This document shows, piece by piece, positions 27,801 to 37,983 of a DNA stretch of 64,000 bases. Each line of letters starts with the position of its first letter. The stretch's first letter is position 1. The translations under genes were made by a program, and so were the position numbers. This DNA comes from Aurantiacibacter sediminis (GTDB taxonomy: Bacteria > Pseudomonadota > Alphaproteobacteria > Sphingomonadales > Sphingomonadaceae), in the NCBI RefSeq assembly GCF_016019885.1, contig NZ_JAEANY010000001.1:310001-374000 (forward strand), given 5' to 3'. The notes under the pieces are model-generated. The model did not search any database. It worked only from the letters and a program-made list of their open reading frames with translations, and was not told where the DNA came from.

Positions 27801-28475
27801 ATGGAGCCGGCACTCACATCACTGATTGCCGCGAGCATCACTTTCGTCGGCACGCATTTCGCCCTCTCGCACCCGCTGCGCGCGCCTATCGTGCGGATGG
27901 CGGGAGAGCTCGGCTTTACCATCATCTATTCGATCGTGGCCTTTGCCGCGATTGCGTGGATGGCGCATGCCTTTGGCGAAGTGCAGAGCGGGTTTCTCGG
28001 TGGCAACGGCGATGTGGGCTGGATCATTGCAACTGTGTTGACCTTGCCCGCCATAGTGCTGCTGCTCGGAAGCTTCATCGCAAATCCGGCTCTGCCCGCT
28101 CCCGGCGCAGAGAAGGCGGCACGCAAGCAGCCTGCGGGCGCTTTCCTCGTGACACGCCATCCGATGATGTGGGGCATCGCGCTTTGGGCGGTCTCGCACA
28201 TCGTCATGTGGTGGAGCTGGCGCACCAATATCGTTGCGCTGGCGATCCTCATCCTCGCCCTCGTCGGCGCGCGTCTGCAGGATCGCAAGAAGGAAGCGCT
28301 CATGGGCGATGCCTGGGCCGAATGGGAAAGCAAGACCAGCTACTGGCCCAAATGGAGCGCATTGCCGAAAGCAGGCTGGAAACTCTGGCCGCTCGGCACC
28401 GCAGCATGGCTCGCCGCGACCTACGCCCATATCCACGTCGGCAATGTGCCTGCGGGGATCTGGCGCTGGCTCTAA
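27801..28475 (+). CDS. NnrU family membrane protein
   Basis: A 224-residue protein with about six membrane segments. The family block VTRHPMMWGIALWAVSHI (about 115-132) with conserved Arg-His-Pro matches NnrU and related isoprenylcysteine-methyltransferase-like proteins. NnrU was linked to nitric-oxide metabolism in denitrifiers, but no denitrification gene is nearby. It starts 3 nt after the amidohydrolase stop and overlaps the next minus-strand gene head-on by 4 nt. Confidence 0.85.
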   Translation: MEPALTSLIAASITFVGTHFALSHPLRAPIVRMAGELGFTIIYSIVAFAAIAWMAHAFGEVQSGFLGGNGDVGWIIATVLTLPAIVLLLGSFIANPALPAPGAEKAARKQPAGAFLVTRHPMMWGIALWAVSHIVMWWSWRTNIVALAILILALVGARLQDRKKEALMGDAWAEWESKTSYWPKWSALPKAGWKLWPLGTAAWLAATYAHIHVGNVPAGIWRWL

Positions 28476-28879
28476 CCGACCGGCCCCAACGATAGCCATT
28501 TCCCGAAGTTCCGGACCGTTGGTGGCCAATCCTTCGGCCAATCGGGAAGATCGCTTTCGTGAAAGCCCTGCTGCTCAGCCCAGTCCCTCGGCCAATCCGT
28601 GCTCCATTCCTCGGCTAGAATCGGAAGGTCCTTGGCCAGATCGTCATCGGGGTGTGGGGTAAGCCGCGGCCGTACAATGAAAAACGCCTTTCCCCATAAG
28701 AATTCAGAGGCTTCCGGCCCGACGTCAGGCGCCATGAGCGCAATGAACTCCTCGCGTGAAGGGTTCGGCCGGCGCTGTAAGAGCTTGTCGATTTGTTTGC
28801 GCGATTTCCGCCACGCGAATGCGCAAATGATGCCAAATCCGGCAAGGACAAACAGCGTACCCAACAGCCACTCCGGCAC
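28472..28879 (-). CDS. small membrane-anchored protein, unknown function
   Basis: A 135-residue protein with one N-terminal membrane segment (about 4-22), a basic turn RKSRKQ, and an acidic, Trp/Pro-rich soluble part with repeated DW-P elements (EWSTDWPRDW, DLPDWPKDWP). No known motif is recognised. It starts 9 nt after the hydrolase stop and is the distal gene of the dxs run. Confidence 0.65.
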   Translation of the reverse strand: MPEWLLGTLFVLAGFGIICAFAWRKSRKQIDKLLQRRPNPSREEFIALMAPDVGPEASEFLWGKAFFIVRPRLTPHPDDDLAKDLPILAEEWSTDWPRDWAEQQGFHESDLPDWPKDWPPTVRNFGKWLSLGPVG

Positions 28880-28888
28880 GGCCAGAGT

Positions 28889-29695
28889 CTACTCCGCAGG
28901 CTCGTTCAAGAATGCAGCAATCCGCTCCTGCACCGGCTCATGCACCACAAGATCATGCCCCCAGCCGGGATAGGTCTCGATCACCGTATCATCGCGCACT
29001 GATGCGAGTGACTGCGCCTGTTCCAGCGCGATCAGCGAATCCGCTTCGCCATGCAAGATCAGGATCGGTTCACCGATTTCGGGCAGTTTCTCGTCATTGG
29101 CGTAGCGATCGGTCAGAAGCATGCGCACCGGTAGCCAGCGCAGCTTGCGTGAAGCGGTTTCTTCGAGGCTGTCGAACGGAGAGATGAGCACAAGCGCCCG
29201 CGCTCGCACTTCGGTCGCCAGCTGCACTGCCACGCCAGCGCCGATGGAATTGCCCACCAGTACGATATCGCTTTCGGCAAGGCCCTGCTCTTCGCGCAGA
29301 TACTGCCAAGCACCGCGTGCGTCCTGATAGAGTCCATCTTCCGAAGGGGTGCCGGGATTGCCCGAATAGCCGCGATATTCCGCTGCGAGTACGCCGTAGC
29401 CCTGAGCGGCAAGCTCATCGGTCACCATGGCGGAAGCCTGCCAGCTGGAGGCATTGCCGTGGAAGAACAGCACTGTCGGCATGCCCTCACGCGCCGGCCT
29501 ATAGCCGGAAGTCAGCTCCAGCCGGTCAGGCGTTGCGTAGGTCACCCGCTCGAAGCCAGCAGGCACATCGCTGCGCGTGACGGGTGGAGCGTAAATCAGC
29601 CGATGTTGGTTCAGGTAAACGAGCGCGATCAGCCCGCCATAGATTGCGACGAGGATCAGGACGACGGTAGCGAACATCCTCAGCCCCCTTCGCAA
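28889..29695 (-). CDS. membrane-anchored alpha/beta hydrolase (BEM46-like)
   Basis: A 268-residue hydrolase with one N-terminal membrane anchor (about 7-27), followed by HRLIYAPP, the usual start of BEM46/YfhR-like proteins. The oxyanion motif is FFHGNASSW (about 77-85), the nucleophile elbow GNSIG with Ser150, the acid in HGEADSL and the His in GWGHDL. It starts 8 nt after the dxs stop, so it is likely cotranscribed with dxs. The substrate is unknown. Confidence 0.87.
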   Translation of the reverse strand: MRRGLRMFATVVLILVAIYGGLIALVYLNQHRLIYAPPVTRSDVPAGFERVTYATPDRLELTSGYRPAREGMPTVLFFHGNASSWQASAMVTDELAAQGYGVLAAEYRGYSGNPGTPSEDGLYQDARGAWQYLREEQGLAESDIVLVGNSIGAGVAVQLATEVRARALVLISPFDSLEETASRKLRWLPVRMLLTDRYANDEKLPEIGEPILILHGEADSLIALEQAQSLASVRDDTVIETYPGWGHDLVVHEPVQERIAAFLNEPAE

Positions 29696-29703
29696 CCGCT
29701 GGC

Positions 29704-31641
29704 TCAGGCCCGCGCCTCTTCCACGCCTGCCGAGTTGTGCCGCAGCGCGTTCAGCACCGTCTCAACGATATGCGGCGCATTCAGGCGTGCTTCGTCATAT
29801 TGCTTCATCGGATCGTCGTGATCGAGGAACAGGTCTGGCAGGCGCATGGTGCGGATTTTCAGCCCGCCATCGGTCAGGCCCTCATCACTAGCCATTGTGA
29901 GCACATGTGCGCCGAGGCCGCCGATGGCAGCTTCTTCCACCGTCACCAGCACATCATGCGTTGCGGCGAGTTTGCGGATCAGTTCTTCATCGAGAGGCTT
30001 GGCAAAGCGCATGTCGGCAATGGTGGTGGTGAGGCCCTTGGCTTCCAATTCCGCCGCAGCCTTTTTCGCCTCTTCGAGACGCGCGCCGAGCGACAGAATA
30101 GCGACTTTGCCGCCCTTGTCCGCATCGCCTTTCACGATCCGGCCTCTTCCGATTTCCAGCTTCTTGAACTCGGCCGGCATTTCTACACCTACACCGTTAC
30201 CGCGCGGGTAACGGAAAGCGATCGGACCGCTGTCATGCTCGACAGCGGTGTAGGTCATATGCGCAAGCTCGGCCTCATCCGCCGCCGCCATCACGACGAA
30301 ATTGGGCAGGCTGGCGAGATATGTGATGTCGAAAGAGCCCGCATGCGTCGCGCCATCGGCACCAACAAGGCCAGCGCGGTCGATAGCGAAGCGGACCGGC
30401 AGGTTCTGGATCGCCACATCGTGCACCACCTGATCATAGGCGCGCTGCAGGAAGGTCGAGTAAATCGCCGCGAAAGGTCGCATGCCTTGGGCTGCAAGAC
30501 CTGCGGCGAATGTCACACCATGTTGCTCTGCAATGCCCACATCGAAGCTGCGATCAGGATGCGCGGCTGCAAATTTGTCGACGCCCGTGCCGCTCGGCAT
30601 GGCAGCGGTGATGGCGCAGATGCGATCATCGGTCTCGGCCAACTTGGCGAGCGTTTCGCCGAATACGTTTTGGTAGGCGGGCGGACCTGCTGCGCTTTTT
30701 TTCTTCTCGCCAGTGACCACATCGAATTTGGGTACGCCGTGATATTTGTCGGCGCTGTTTTCAGCCGGATCGTAGCCTTTGCCCTTGGTCGTCACGACAT
30801 GGACGAGGATCGGGCCCTGCTCACTATCGCGCACATTTTCCAGCACCGGGATCAGGTGATCAAGATTGTGCCCATCGATCGGGCCGACGTAGTAGAAGCC
30901 CAGCTCCTCAAACAGCGTTCCGCCAGTGACGAGGCCGCGGGTATATTCCTCTGCCTTGCCGAGCGAGGAATGCACGCGGCGGCTTATCTTGTTAGCGACC
31001 TTTGACGCGAGATTGCGTAGGCCGAGATATTCGCTCGATGATACCATACGCGCGAGATAGGCTGACAGTCCGCCAACGGGAGGCGCGATCGACATGTCAT
31101 TGTCATTGAGAATCACGATCAAGCGGTTGCCCGCCTGTTCGGCATTGTTCATCGCCTCATAGGCCATGCCGGCGCTCATCGCGCCGTCGCCGATTACTGC
31201 AATCGCCTTACCCGGCTTGTCATTCAGCTTGTTGGCAACAGCAAAGCCAAGGCCTGCCGAAATCGAAGTTGAGGAGTGCGCTGCGCCGAAGGGATCGTAT
31301 TCGCTCTCGCTGCGCTTGGTGAAGCCCGAAAGGCCCCCGCCCTGACGCAGAGTGCGGATGCGGTCACGCCGCCCCGTCAGGATCTTGTGCGGATAGGCCT
31401 GGTGGCCGACATCCCAGATCAGCCGGTCATCGGGCGTGTTGAAAATGTAATGGATCGCCACGGTCAGTTCGACAACGCCGAGGCCGGAACCGAGGTGTCC
31501 GCCGGTCGAACCGACGGCGTCGATCATTTCGCTCCGCAATTCGTCGGAAAGTTGGCGCAATTGCTCCGTTTTCAGCTTGCGGAGATCTTCGGGCGTATCA
31601 ACCGTATCGAGCAACGGCGTATCGGGACGTGATGCAGTCAT
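29704..31641 (-). CDS. dxs: 1-deoxy-D-xylulose-5-phosphate synthase
   Basis: A 645-residue thiamine-diphosphate enzyme that joins pyruvate and glyceraldehyde 3-phosphate in the first step of the MEP isoprenoid pathway. Signatures are [16 protein letters not shown] and [16 protein letters not shown] at the N-terminus, the thiamine-binding [17 protein letters not shown] block, and the transketolase pyrimidine-domain segment [15 protein letters not shown] near 365. Length and order are normal. ATG 31641 gives the usual LLD start. It heads an operon with a hydrolase and a small membrane protein. Confidence 0.97.
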   Translation of the reverse strand: MTASRPDTPLLDTVDTPEDLRKLKTEQLRQLSDELRSEMIDAVGSTGGHLGSGLGVVELTVAIHYIFNTPDDRLIWDVGHQAYPHKILTGRRDRIRTLRQGGGLSGFTKRSESEYDPFGAAHSSTSISAGLGFAVANKLNDKPGKAIAVIGDGAMSAGMAYEAMNNAEQAGNRLIVILNDNDMSIAPPVGGLSAYLARMVSSSEYLGLRNLASKVANKISRRVHSSLGKAEEYTRGLVTGGTLFEELGFYYVGPIDGHNLDHLIPVLENVRDSEQGPILVHVVTTKGKGYDPAENSADKYHGVPKFDVVTGEKKKSAAGPPAYQNVFGETLAKLAETDDRICAITAAMPSGTGVDKFAAAHPDRSFDVGIAEQHGVTFAAGLAAQGMRPFAAIYSTFLQRAYDQVVHDVAIQNLPVRFAIDRAGLVGADGATHAGSFDITYLASLPNFVVMAAADEAELAHMTYTAVEHDSGPIAFRYPRGNGVGVEMPAEFKKLEIGRGRIVKGDADKGGKVAILSLGARLEEAKKAAAELEAKGLTTTIADMRFAKPLDEELIRKLAATHDVLVTVEEAAIGGLGAHVLTMASDEGLTDGGLKIRTMRLPDLFLDHDDPMKQYDEARLNAPHIVETVLNALRHNSAGVEEARA

Positions 31642-31672
31642 AACTAGAGGCTTTACACGCGATTTTATGGCC

Positions 31673-31695
31673 TGTCGATGAACGGTTTATCGACA
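31673..31695. repeat. perfect 7-bp inverted repeat between zur-like gene and dxs
   Basis: TGTCGAT at 31673-31679 and ATCGACA at 31689-31695 form a perfect inverted repeat around nine bases. It sits 31 bp upstream of the dxs start, in its probable leader. No T run follows on either strand, so it is not a normal terminator; it could be an operator or an RNA stem. Confidence 0.35.
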
Positions 31696-31717
31696 AAACT
31701 GCACGGACTGGCGCAGC

Positions 31718-32191
31718 TTAGCTCGCGCAGTCGCCGCAAAGGCCGCGCAATTCCACCACCGGGCGAACATTCGTGTAGCCATGCGCCTTACCGCCATCGC
31801 GCAGCGCATTGGTCAGCTTGTCGTCATCGAAATGCTCGGCCTGACCGCAATCGTCGCAAATCAGGAAGATGCAATCGTGCCGGCAGCCAGGATGCGTGTT
31901 GACGAGATAGGCATTTGCGCTCTCGATCCGCTTGGCGAGATTGGCGCGCACGAACAGGTCGAGGATGCGGTAGACGCTGTTGGCCGCAACGCGCTTGCCG
32001 CGCACCTTTCCCACATCTTCAGCGATGTCATAGGCGCTCGCCGGACGGGCCCTGTCTGCCAGCACGCGGAACACATCCTCGCGCATGGCCGTCCATTGCT
32101 CGCCCGCTTCGCGCAAAACGTCTGCCGCCTCTTCAACAAGCTGGTCGCCAGAGTGCTCGGAATGGTCGTGGTGCTTATGCTGTGTTGCCAT
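31718..32191 (-). CDS. zur: Fur family transcriptional regulator, probably Zur
   Basis: A 157-residue metalloregulator. The winged-helix part spans about 20-90 (YDIAEDVGKVRGKRVAANSVYRILDLF). The metal/dimerisation domain has HPGCRHDCIFLICDDCG and a C-terminal LCGDC, giving the two structural CxxC pairs. The N-terminus is His-rich (QHKHHDHSEHSGD). The missing LRLTRQR element of iron-type Fur and the His-rich head favour zinc sensing. ATG 32191 is chosen since the frame further upstream lacks family similarity. No zinc transporter gene is adjacent. Confidence 0.8.
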   Translation of the reverse strand: MATQHKHHDHSEHSGDQLVEEAADVLREAGEQWTAMREDVFRVLADRARPASAYDIAEDVGKVRGKRVAANSVYRILDLFVRANLAKRIESANAYLVNTHPGCRHDCIFLICDDCGQAEHFDDDKLTNALRDGGKAHGYTNVRPVVELRGLCGDCAS

Positions 32192-32226
32192 ACGCCCTAC
32201 ATAGATGCTGACGCAGCAAACAGCAA

Positions 32227-32904
32227 TCAGCCGGTGCGGAAGCGTGAACGGTAAAGCTGCGGAAAGTTGGACTGCAGCGCGCGCACCTTGGGCATATCCC
32301 ACCGGCGGATGTAAGAACTATTGGGATTACGCAGCAGGTAGTCCTGATGGTATTCCTCAGCCTCGTAAAACCGGCGGTAATTCTCGATGCGGGCGACGAT
32401 GGGATCATCCCATACGCCCGAACGCTCCATCTGGCGCAAATAGGCCTGCGCGACAGCGCGCTGCTCCCCGCTCATCGGGACGATGGCCGTGCGATAATGC
32501 GTGCCGCGATCGGGGCCCTGCCGGTTGAGTAAGGTCGGATCCGCGCCAACCGAGAACAGGATCTGGAGAAGCTGGTCGTAGCGCACGACCGACGGATCAT
32601 AAGTAACCCGCACGCTTTCTGCGTGACGGGTGTAGCCGCTGGTGACGCTGCCATAATTGGCGTTTTCAGCAGTGCCGCCATGATAGCCGGAAACTGCGCT
32701 GGTCACACCGCGCGTATGACTAAAGATCGCCTCGATGCCCCAGAAACAGCCGCCTGCAAAAACGGCGGTCTGCAATCCGCTTTCACTGGCCTGGCGCGCG
32801 GCGACGGGCGCGTCGAACACCTCTTCGGCAGAGGCGCTGGTGGCGGGCAATGCGCAGGCGCTGAGGCCCAGCGCGAGAGCGGCGAGAAATGGTTTGGCTT
32901 GCAT
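32227..32904 (-). CDS. msrA: peptide-methionine (S)-S-oxide reductase, exported
   Basis: A 225-residue MsrA that repairs methionine-S-sulfoxide in proteins. The catalytic motif GGCFWG is near residue 51, and the SGYHGG and GADPTLLNRQGPDRGTHYRTAI segments are conserved. The N-terminus is a signal sequence with a lipobox-like LGLSAC (Cys about 17), so the enzyme is probably an envelope lipoprotein. ATG 32904 is preceded by AGGAGG at 6 nt; a TTG codon lies directly before it. With the exported MsrB at 16405 the organism can repair both sulfoxide forms outside the cytoplasm. Confidence 0.94.
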   Translation of the reverse strand: MQAKPFLAALALGLSACALPATSASAEEVFDAPVAARQASESGLQTAVFAGGCFWGIEAIFSHTRGVTSAVSGYHGGTAENANYGSVTSGYTRHAESVRVTYDPSVVRYDQLLQILFSVGADPTLLNRQGPDRGTHYRTAIVPMSGEQRAVAQAYLRQMERSGVWDDPIVARIENYRRFYEAEEYHQDYLLRNPNSSYIRRWDMPKVRALQSNFPQLYRSRFRTG

Positions 32905-32974
32905 CAAGCTCCTCCTGAGTTCGGAAGGATATTCGCTGCCAGCAGGACAGCGGTTACTCCAAAACCCAGGAAAA

Positions 32975-33073
32975 ATGAGCGATACAGATCAGAAGAAAAG
33001 AGAGACATTGGTTTGTAGTCCAGCGGCGAATGATATTGGTAACGTTCGCTACGACTTAGCCGATGGTTACTGA
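32975..33073 (+). CDS. possible 32-residue peptide
   Basis: A short frame starting MSDTDQKKRETLVC with AGGA placed 3 nt before the ATG, in the 255-bp space between msrA and purH. It is hydrophilic and has no known motif. Only the ribosome-binding site and the start argue for it, so it may be chance. Confidence 0.25.
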   Translation: MSDTDQKKRETLVCSPAANDIGNVRYDLADGY

Positions 33074-33159
33074 CGACCGACTGAATTCGCGCGTTGCCAA
33101 TTGTTCATCTGCCGCTTGTCGCCGCACATGGTTAAATTGCCGCTAATGGTCTGCAAGTA

Positions 33160-34749
33160 TCAGTGCCTGAAGTGGCGCATCGCGGTGAAGACCATCGCAA
33201 TGCCCGCTTCATCCGCAGCCGCGATCACTTCTTCATCTCGCATCGAGCCACCCGGCTGGATGACCATTGTGGCCCCTGCTTCGACCGCGCTCAGCAAGCC
33301 ATCGGCAAAGGGGAAGAAAGCATCGGATGCGACAGCGCTGCCCTTGGTATGGGGCTCATCCCAGCCAGCAGCTTCTGCCGCCTCGCGCGCCCTGACAGCG
33401 GCAATGCGCGAGGAATCGCGTCGGTTCATCTGGCCCGCACCGATCCCCGCCGTCACGCCGTCCTTGGCGTAGACGATAGCGTTCGATTTGACGTGCTTGG
33501 CGACTTTCCAGGCGAATAGCGCGTCGGCAATTTCCTGATCTGTAGGTGCGCGCTTGGTGACAACTTTGAGATCGCTTTCGCCCACCACCCCATTGTCGCG
33601 CGACTGGAGCAGCATGCCGCCTGCAATGCTCTTCATTTCGAGACCCGGTCGCGCCGGATCGGGAAGATCATCCAGCATCAGCAGGCGCAGGTTCTTTTTC
33701 TTCGCAAACGCCTCGCGCGCTGCATCGTCTGCGCCGGGCGCGATGACAACTTCGGTGAAGATTTGCGTGATCGCTTCGGCTGTCGGCCCGTCGAGCGCTA
33801 CATTGCTGGCGACGATACCGCCGAAGGCCGAAACACTGTCGCATGCCAAGGCGCGCTGCCACGCTTCGAGCAGCGTATCCGCCACGGCCACGCCGCACGG
33901 GTTGGCGTGCTTCACGATCACGATCGCGGGCTTGTCTGCCGGGAACTCGGCAGCAAGGCCCAGAGCCGCATCGGCATCATTGAGATTATTGTAGCTGAGT
34001 TCCTTGCCCTGGACCTGCTCCGCCTGCGGGACACCGGGGCTTGCGGGGCCAGCCGGAAGGTAGAGCGCCGCCTGCTGGTGCGGGTTCTCGCCATAGCGCA
34101 AGGTGTTGCCGAGATTAGTCGCGACCGTCAGCGCCTCAGGGAATTGCGCGCCTTGATCGGCGAAAGCGAACCAGCTGCTGATCGCCGAATCGTAAGCCGC
34201 AGTGGCGGCGAAGGCTTTGGCCGCCATGCGCCTGCGGAAAGCGAGCGTCGTCGCGCCATTATGCTCGGCCAGCTCGTCATAGAGTTCCGAATAGTCACCT
34301 GGATCGGTGACGATCGTTACATAGGCATGGTTCTTCGCTGAAGAGCGCACCATGCTCGGCCCGCCAATATCGATATTCTCAATGATGGTGTCACGGTCTG
34401 CGCCGCTCGCCACCGTGTTCACGAAGGGATAGAGATTGACGATGACAAGATCGATCGCGCCGATATCGTGCGCTTCCATCGCGGCGGCGTGATCGGGATC
34501 GTCACGTACGGCCAACAGGCCGCCATGCACCATGGGATGCAGCGTTTTGACGCGGCCATCCATCATTTCGGGAAAGCCTGTCAGATCGGACACATCGCGC
34601 ACGTCCAGTCCGGCATCGCGAAGAGCGCGCGCCGTGCCGCCGGTGGAGACCAGTTCGACACCCGTCTTGGCCAGCCGTCCGGCGAGTTCGACAATACCGG
34701 TCTTGTCGGACACTGAAAGGAGTGCCCGCTTGATCGCAACGTCCGTCAT
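33160..34749 (-). CDS. purH: bifunctional AICAR formyltransferase / IMP cyclohydrolase
   Basis: A 529-residue enzyme for the last two steps of IMP synthesis. The N-terminal cyclohydrolase domain shows [27 protein letters not shown] and [16 protein letters not shown]. The C-terminal transformylase domain has KHANPCGVA (Lys-His catalytic pair) and [16 protein letters not shown], and ends with a [17 protein letters not shown] tail. It starts 10 nt after the heparinase-like gene stop and is the last gene of the rpe operon. Confidence 0.98.
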   Translation of the reverse strand: MTDVAIKRALLSVSDKTGIVELAGRLAKTGVELVSTGGTARALRDAGLDVRDVSDLTGFPEMMDGRVKTLHPMVHGGLLAVRDDPDHAAAMEAHDIGAIDLVIVNLYPFVNTVASGADRDTIIENIDIGGPSMVRSSAKNHAYVTIVTDPGDYSELYDELAEHNGATTLAFRRRMAAKAFAATAAYDSAISSWFAFADQGAQFPEALTVATNLGNTLRYGENPHQQAALYLPAGPASPGVPQAEQVQGKELSYNNLNDADAALGLAAEFPADKPAIVIVKHANPCGVAVADTLLEAWQRALACDSVSAFGGIVASNVALDGPTAEAITQIFTEVVIAPGADDAAREAFAKKKNLRLLMLDDLPDPARPGLEMKSIAGGMLLQSRDNGVVGESDLKVVTKRAPTDQEIADALFAWKVAKHVKSNAIVYAKDGVTAGIGAGQMNRRDSSRIAAVRAREAAEAAGWDEPHTKGSAVASDAFFPFADGLLSAVEAGATMVIQPGGSMRDEEVIAAADEAGIAMVFTAMRHFRH

Positions 34750-34759
34750 TGTGTGAATT

Positions 34760-36607
34760 CTATCCCATTTTCTTAAGCAGCCAGGCGAAATTGCCGCCCC
34801 CGCGCGAGGCGAGTCCCTGAATCACCAGCTGCTGTACCGGATGCGGGCGTCCGTTTCCATCGACCCACATGCTTTCTTCGATTTCGAGCTCTTCTGCGCC
34901 TGTCACGAATTGCCAAAGTGCGCCATCGGGCAGCAACAGGCTGGCGCCGCGCTTGTTGTCGGACAAAGTCGCCTCGACATGGCGGCCGAGATGGAAGCGG
35001 ATGGCGTAAGGCACCTTGCCGCGCTTGCCCTTGCGCCCCGAAGGCAGGAGAACATCCTCCCCGCGCAGTTCGCTGCCGTCATCGCGCAGTATCAGGATGC
35101 GCTTGTGCATCAGGCCGAAGCGCGAAGCATAGCCATCGTGGCTTGCCTCGAGCCGCCGCGCGCCGCCATTGTCGAGCTGCACTTCGCGCAGATCCACTTC
35201 GACTTCGGAAACGCCATTGCCCAGCTTTCCATCTAGCAGCACGGCGGTGGAATTGGCATCGCCGAGAACCAGGGTAGAATGCGCTGCGGTGGCTCTCAAC
35301 CCCTGTTCGATGCGGCTCGGCACCTGCCCTCCCGCAGCCGCCGCACCGCCACAATTGACGATCAGGCGATAGTCGCCATGGCTAAATTCAAACGCCAGCG
35401 TTGAAGCGCAGCCATTGCGCGCATGCCGGGCCAGAGCGGGCGGTGCAGCATCGACTTGCAGGACTGCGGGCTTTGCCGAGAGCCTCTGGTAGCCCCAGCC
35501 GCGCGCTTCCTTGAGTGGACGCGCACGCACGCCACTCGCTTCGATCAGCGCCGCGAGCCGGTCTGCGCGGACCGCAGGTGCACCCTGCCAACTGCCCAGC
35601 CCGCCATCGCCATGGGTTATCGCGAGCAGCGGCGGAACGAGCATCGCGAGAACCGTCTCGACAGCTTCTGGCACATCGCGGCGGGTGGCGCGATAGCAAG
35701 CCGACAGCTCGATCAGATTCTCGATTGTCTGAAGCTGGGCGAGCGGATTGCGCGAAAGCGCGCCGCCGTCATCGCCCACCAATTCGCCGAGCGCGCGGGC
35801 GAGGCCTGCTTCACCGAACAGTCGGCGCGGCTTGCCTTCGGGCAGCAGCAGGCCGGCGGCGATAGTGGCGCACCATGCAGCGACTTCGCCGTGACCGTCT
35901 GTCGCGCGCGACGCGTTGCGATCGAGCCAGCGAGCCGTGCTTTCGATCGCGCTCAATACCTTTTGCCGAAGCGCCTTGTCCTTACCGGACAGGATCAGCG
36001 GAGCATGGACCAGCCACCCCAATTGGCGCAGCGCAGCGTATTCCACCTTCCAGGCAGGCCCCTTGCCGGGTTTGGGATTAGCCGCCAGCCAGCTCGTCAG
36101 CACCCGCTCTGCCACGGCAGTGCATTGGTGACGCGGCGCACAGGCTTCCAAATCGCGAAGCCAGGTGAAGCCATGCAGCACGCGCTCGAATGGCGGAGTG
36201 ATTTTGGCCGTTGGGCCGAAATCCACCTGCGCGATCGGCGCTTTGACCCCGTAGATATAAAAATGTCCCGCCCGCAGCGCTGTCCCCGCAGCAGGCTCGC
36301 CACGGAGGGGACTTTCCACCGTCGCCAATAGCTTTGGCCGGGCGGGCTTGCGAAAGGGCGAAACCAGCGTGCTGCCTGAAACGCCCATGCGATAGGCCAT
36401 GCGCATGAAGCGCTCGCTCGCCGAAATGGCAGGCGGATCGAAATCGGTGACGACCAACGCGCGGTCGGGAGTCAGATCCTCGGTGCGCTCTTTATCGCTG
36501 ACAAGCGCCTCTTCAGATAAGCTATCGAGCGGCAGCGCCTGCTGGACCTCTCCGCCGGTTTCGCGCGTTTTTACATCGCGCTTCAGGCCGAGAGAATGCG
36601 CGTTCAT
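34760..36607 (-). CDS. heparinase II/III family protein
   Basis: A 615-residue protein with an alpha-helical N-terminal part (about 80-370) and a C-terminal beta-sandwich (about 385-600) that carries the heparinase II/III-like block [26 protein letters not shown]. There is no signal peptide, and the first 70 residues look disordered and polar. Classical members cleave acidic polysaccharides in the periplasm, so a cytoplasmic form is odd and activity is unproven. ATG 36607 overlaps the rpe stop (ATGA), and purH follows at 10 nt, so translation is coupled to both housekeeping genes. Confidence 0.85.
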   Translation of the reverse strand: MNAHSLGLKRDVKTRETGGEVQQALPLDSLSEEALVSDKERTEDLTPDRALVVTDFDPPAISASERFMRMAYRMGVSGSTLVSPFRKPARPKLLATVESPLRGEPAAGTALRAGHFYIYGVKAPIAQVDFGPTAKITPPFERVLHGFTWLRDLEACAPRHQCTAVAERVLTSWLAANPKPGKGPAWKVEYAALRQLGWLVHAPLILSGKDKALRQKVLSAIESTARWLDRNASRATDGHGEVAAWCATIAAGLLLPEGKPRRLFGEAGLARALGELVGDDGGALSRNPLAQLQTIENLIELSACYRATRRDVPEAVETVLAMLVPPLLAITHGDGGLGSWQGAPAVRADRLAALIEASGVRARPLKEARGWGYQRLSAKPAVLQVDAAPPALARHARNGCASTLAFEFSHGDYRLIVNCGGAAAAGGQVPSRIEQGLRATAAHSTLVLGDANSTAVLLDGKLGNGVSEVEVDLREVQLDNGGARRLEASHDGYASRFGLMHKRILILRDDGSELRGEDVLLPSGRKGKRGKVPYAIRFHLGRHVEATLSDNKRGASLLLPDGALWQFVTGAEELEIEESMWVDGNGRPHPVQQLVIQGLASRGGGNFAWLLKKMG

Positions 36608-37269
36608 TCGCCGCCCCCGCGAAGGGCTGCGATATTGGCGGCGTAGTGATCGGGGCCACCTTTGAAAGTGGCAGAGCCTGCCACCAGAACATCGGCACCT
36701 GCATCGACGCATTGTCGCGCGGTTTCCGGATTCACGCCGCCATCGACTTCGATCAGGACATCATGCCCCGCCTTGTCGATCATCTTGCGAACCGCTTCGA
36801 TCTTGCGCAACTGCGATGAAATGAAGCTCTGCCCGCCAAAGCCGGGATTGACGCTCATAATCAGGACAAGGTCGATTTCTTCGAGCAGGTAATCGAGCAT
36901 CTTGGCAGGCGTTGCCGGATTGAGCGAGATCCCCGCCTTTTTACCGAGGTTACGGATCTGCTGCACCGTGCGATGCACATGCGGGCCCGCTTCAGGATGA
37001 ACGGTGATGATATCCGCGCCTGCGTCGGCGAATTCCTCCACCCATTGGTCCACCGGAGAAACCATCAGATGCACATCGAAGGCCTTCTGCGTGTGAAGGC
37101 GCAAGGCTTTGACCACGGCAGGGCCGATGGTGAGATTGGGCACGTAATGCCCGTCCATCACATCGACATGCACCCAATCGCACCCTGCTGCGTCAATAGC
37201 GCGCACTTCCTCTCCAAGCTTCGCGAAATCGGCCGAGAGGATCGAGGGGGAGATTAGGGGATGTGCCAT
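36604..37269 (-). CDS. rpe: ribulose-phosphate 3-epimerase
   Basis: A 221-residue TIM-barrel enzyme of the pentose phosphate pathway that interconverts ribulose 5-phosphate and xylulose 5-phosphate. Key blocks are [16 protein letters not shown] at the start, [15 protein letters not shown] (metal-site Asp and His near 40), [13 protein letters not shown] near 142 and [11 protein letters not shown] near 175. It is the first gene of the operon with the heparinase-like gene and purH. Confidence 0.98.
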   Translation of the reverse strand: MAHPLISPSILSADFAKLGEEVRAIDAAGCDWVHVDVMDGHYVPNLTIGPAVVKALRLHTQKAFDVHLMVSPVDQWVEEFADAGADIITVHPEAGPHVHRTVQQIRNLGKKAGISLNPATPAKMLDYLLEEIDLVLIMSVNPGFGGQSFISSQLRKIEAVRKMIDKAGHDVLIEVDGGVNPETARQCVDAGADVLVAGSATFKGGPDHYAANIAALRGGGE

Positions 37270-37490
37270 GGTTGCCGATTACAGTTAAAGATGCGCGAAT
37301 CGGGCAACAAGAAGCTAAAGGCGATTTTACCCGTTTCTTCGGGGAAAACTTCGCATTTTACGCTTGGAAAAGGGCGCTTCAGCCACGGTTAACTGGGCGA
37401 GATATAAAAGTGCAATCAACTATAGGAAAGTTGCGCAGCGGAGGCACTACTGCCGAGTTGCCAATTTCCAAGCCACTTATGGATGAGAAT

Positions 37491-37979
37491 ATGCGTACCA
37501 AGTTTCTACAATTCGCCGGTGCGGCGCTGATTGCGCTGGGGCTTTCCACCCCTGTGTCCGCGCAGCAATATCGGCAGGAATTGCGCCATTCGGTCGCCCC
37601 GTGTCAGGGCAATGGCCCGGCGGTATGGATCAACGTAACCGATGTCGAGGCATCGCGCGGCACGCTGCGCGTCCAGCTTTATCGCGGTACCGAGGGCGAC
37701 TGGCTTGAGCGCGGCCGCTGGCTGCACCGCATTGAACTGCCTGCACGCGCCGGCTCGCAGCAGGTCTGCATGCCCGTGCCTGCCACCGGCAATTATGCCA
37801 TCGCGATCCGCCACGATCTGAACGGGAATGGCCGTACTGACATCACCAGTGACGGCGGCGGCATGTCGAACAATCCCAGCATCAACATCTTCAACCTCGG
37901 TCGCCCGAGCATTGATCGCACGCGTTTCTCCATCGGCCGCGAAGTGAAGCCGATGACGATCCGCATGCGCTATATGTAA
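37491..37979 (+). CDS. DUF2141 domain exported protein, copy 1
   Basis: A 162-residue protein with a signal peptide (FAGAALIALGLSTPVSA, cleavage near residue 24) and a DUF2141 beta-sandwich. The family loop HDLNGNGRTD near 105 resembles a calcium-binding D-x-N-x-N-G loop. Two Cys (APCQGNG and QVCMPVP) could form a disulfide. It ends in TIRMRYM, as does the second copy at 58682. ATG 37491 gives the best signal peptide; ATG 37479 is an alternative. A 220-bp space separates it from the divergent rpe operon. Confidence 0.85.
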   Translation: MRTKFLQFAGAALIALGLSTPVSAQQYRQELRHSVAPCQGNGPAVWINVTDVEASRGTLRVQLYRGTEGDWLERGRWLHRIELPARAGSQQVCMPVPATGNYAIAIRHDLNGNGRTDITSDGGGMSNNPSINIFNLGRPSIDRTRFSIGREVKPMTIRMRYM

Positions 37980-37983
37980 GCCC

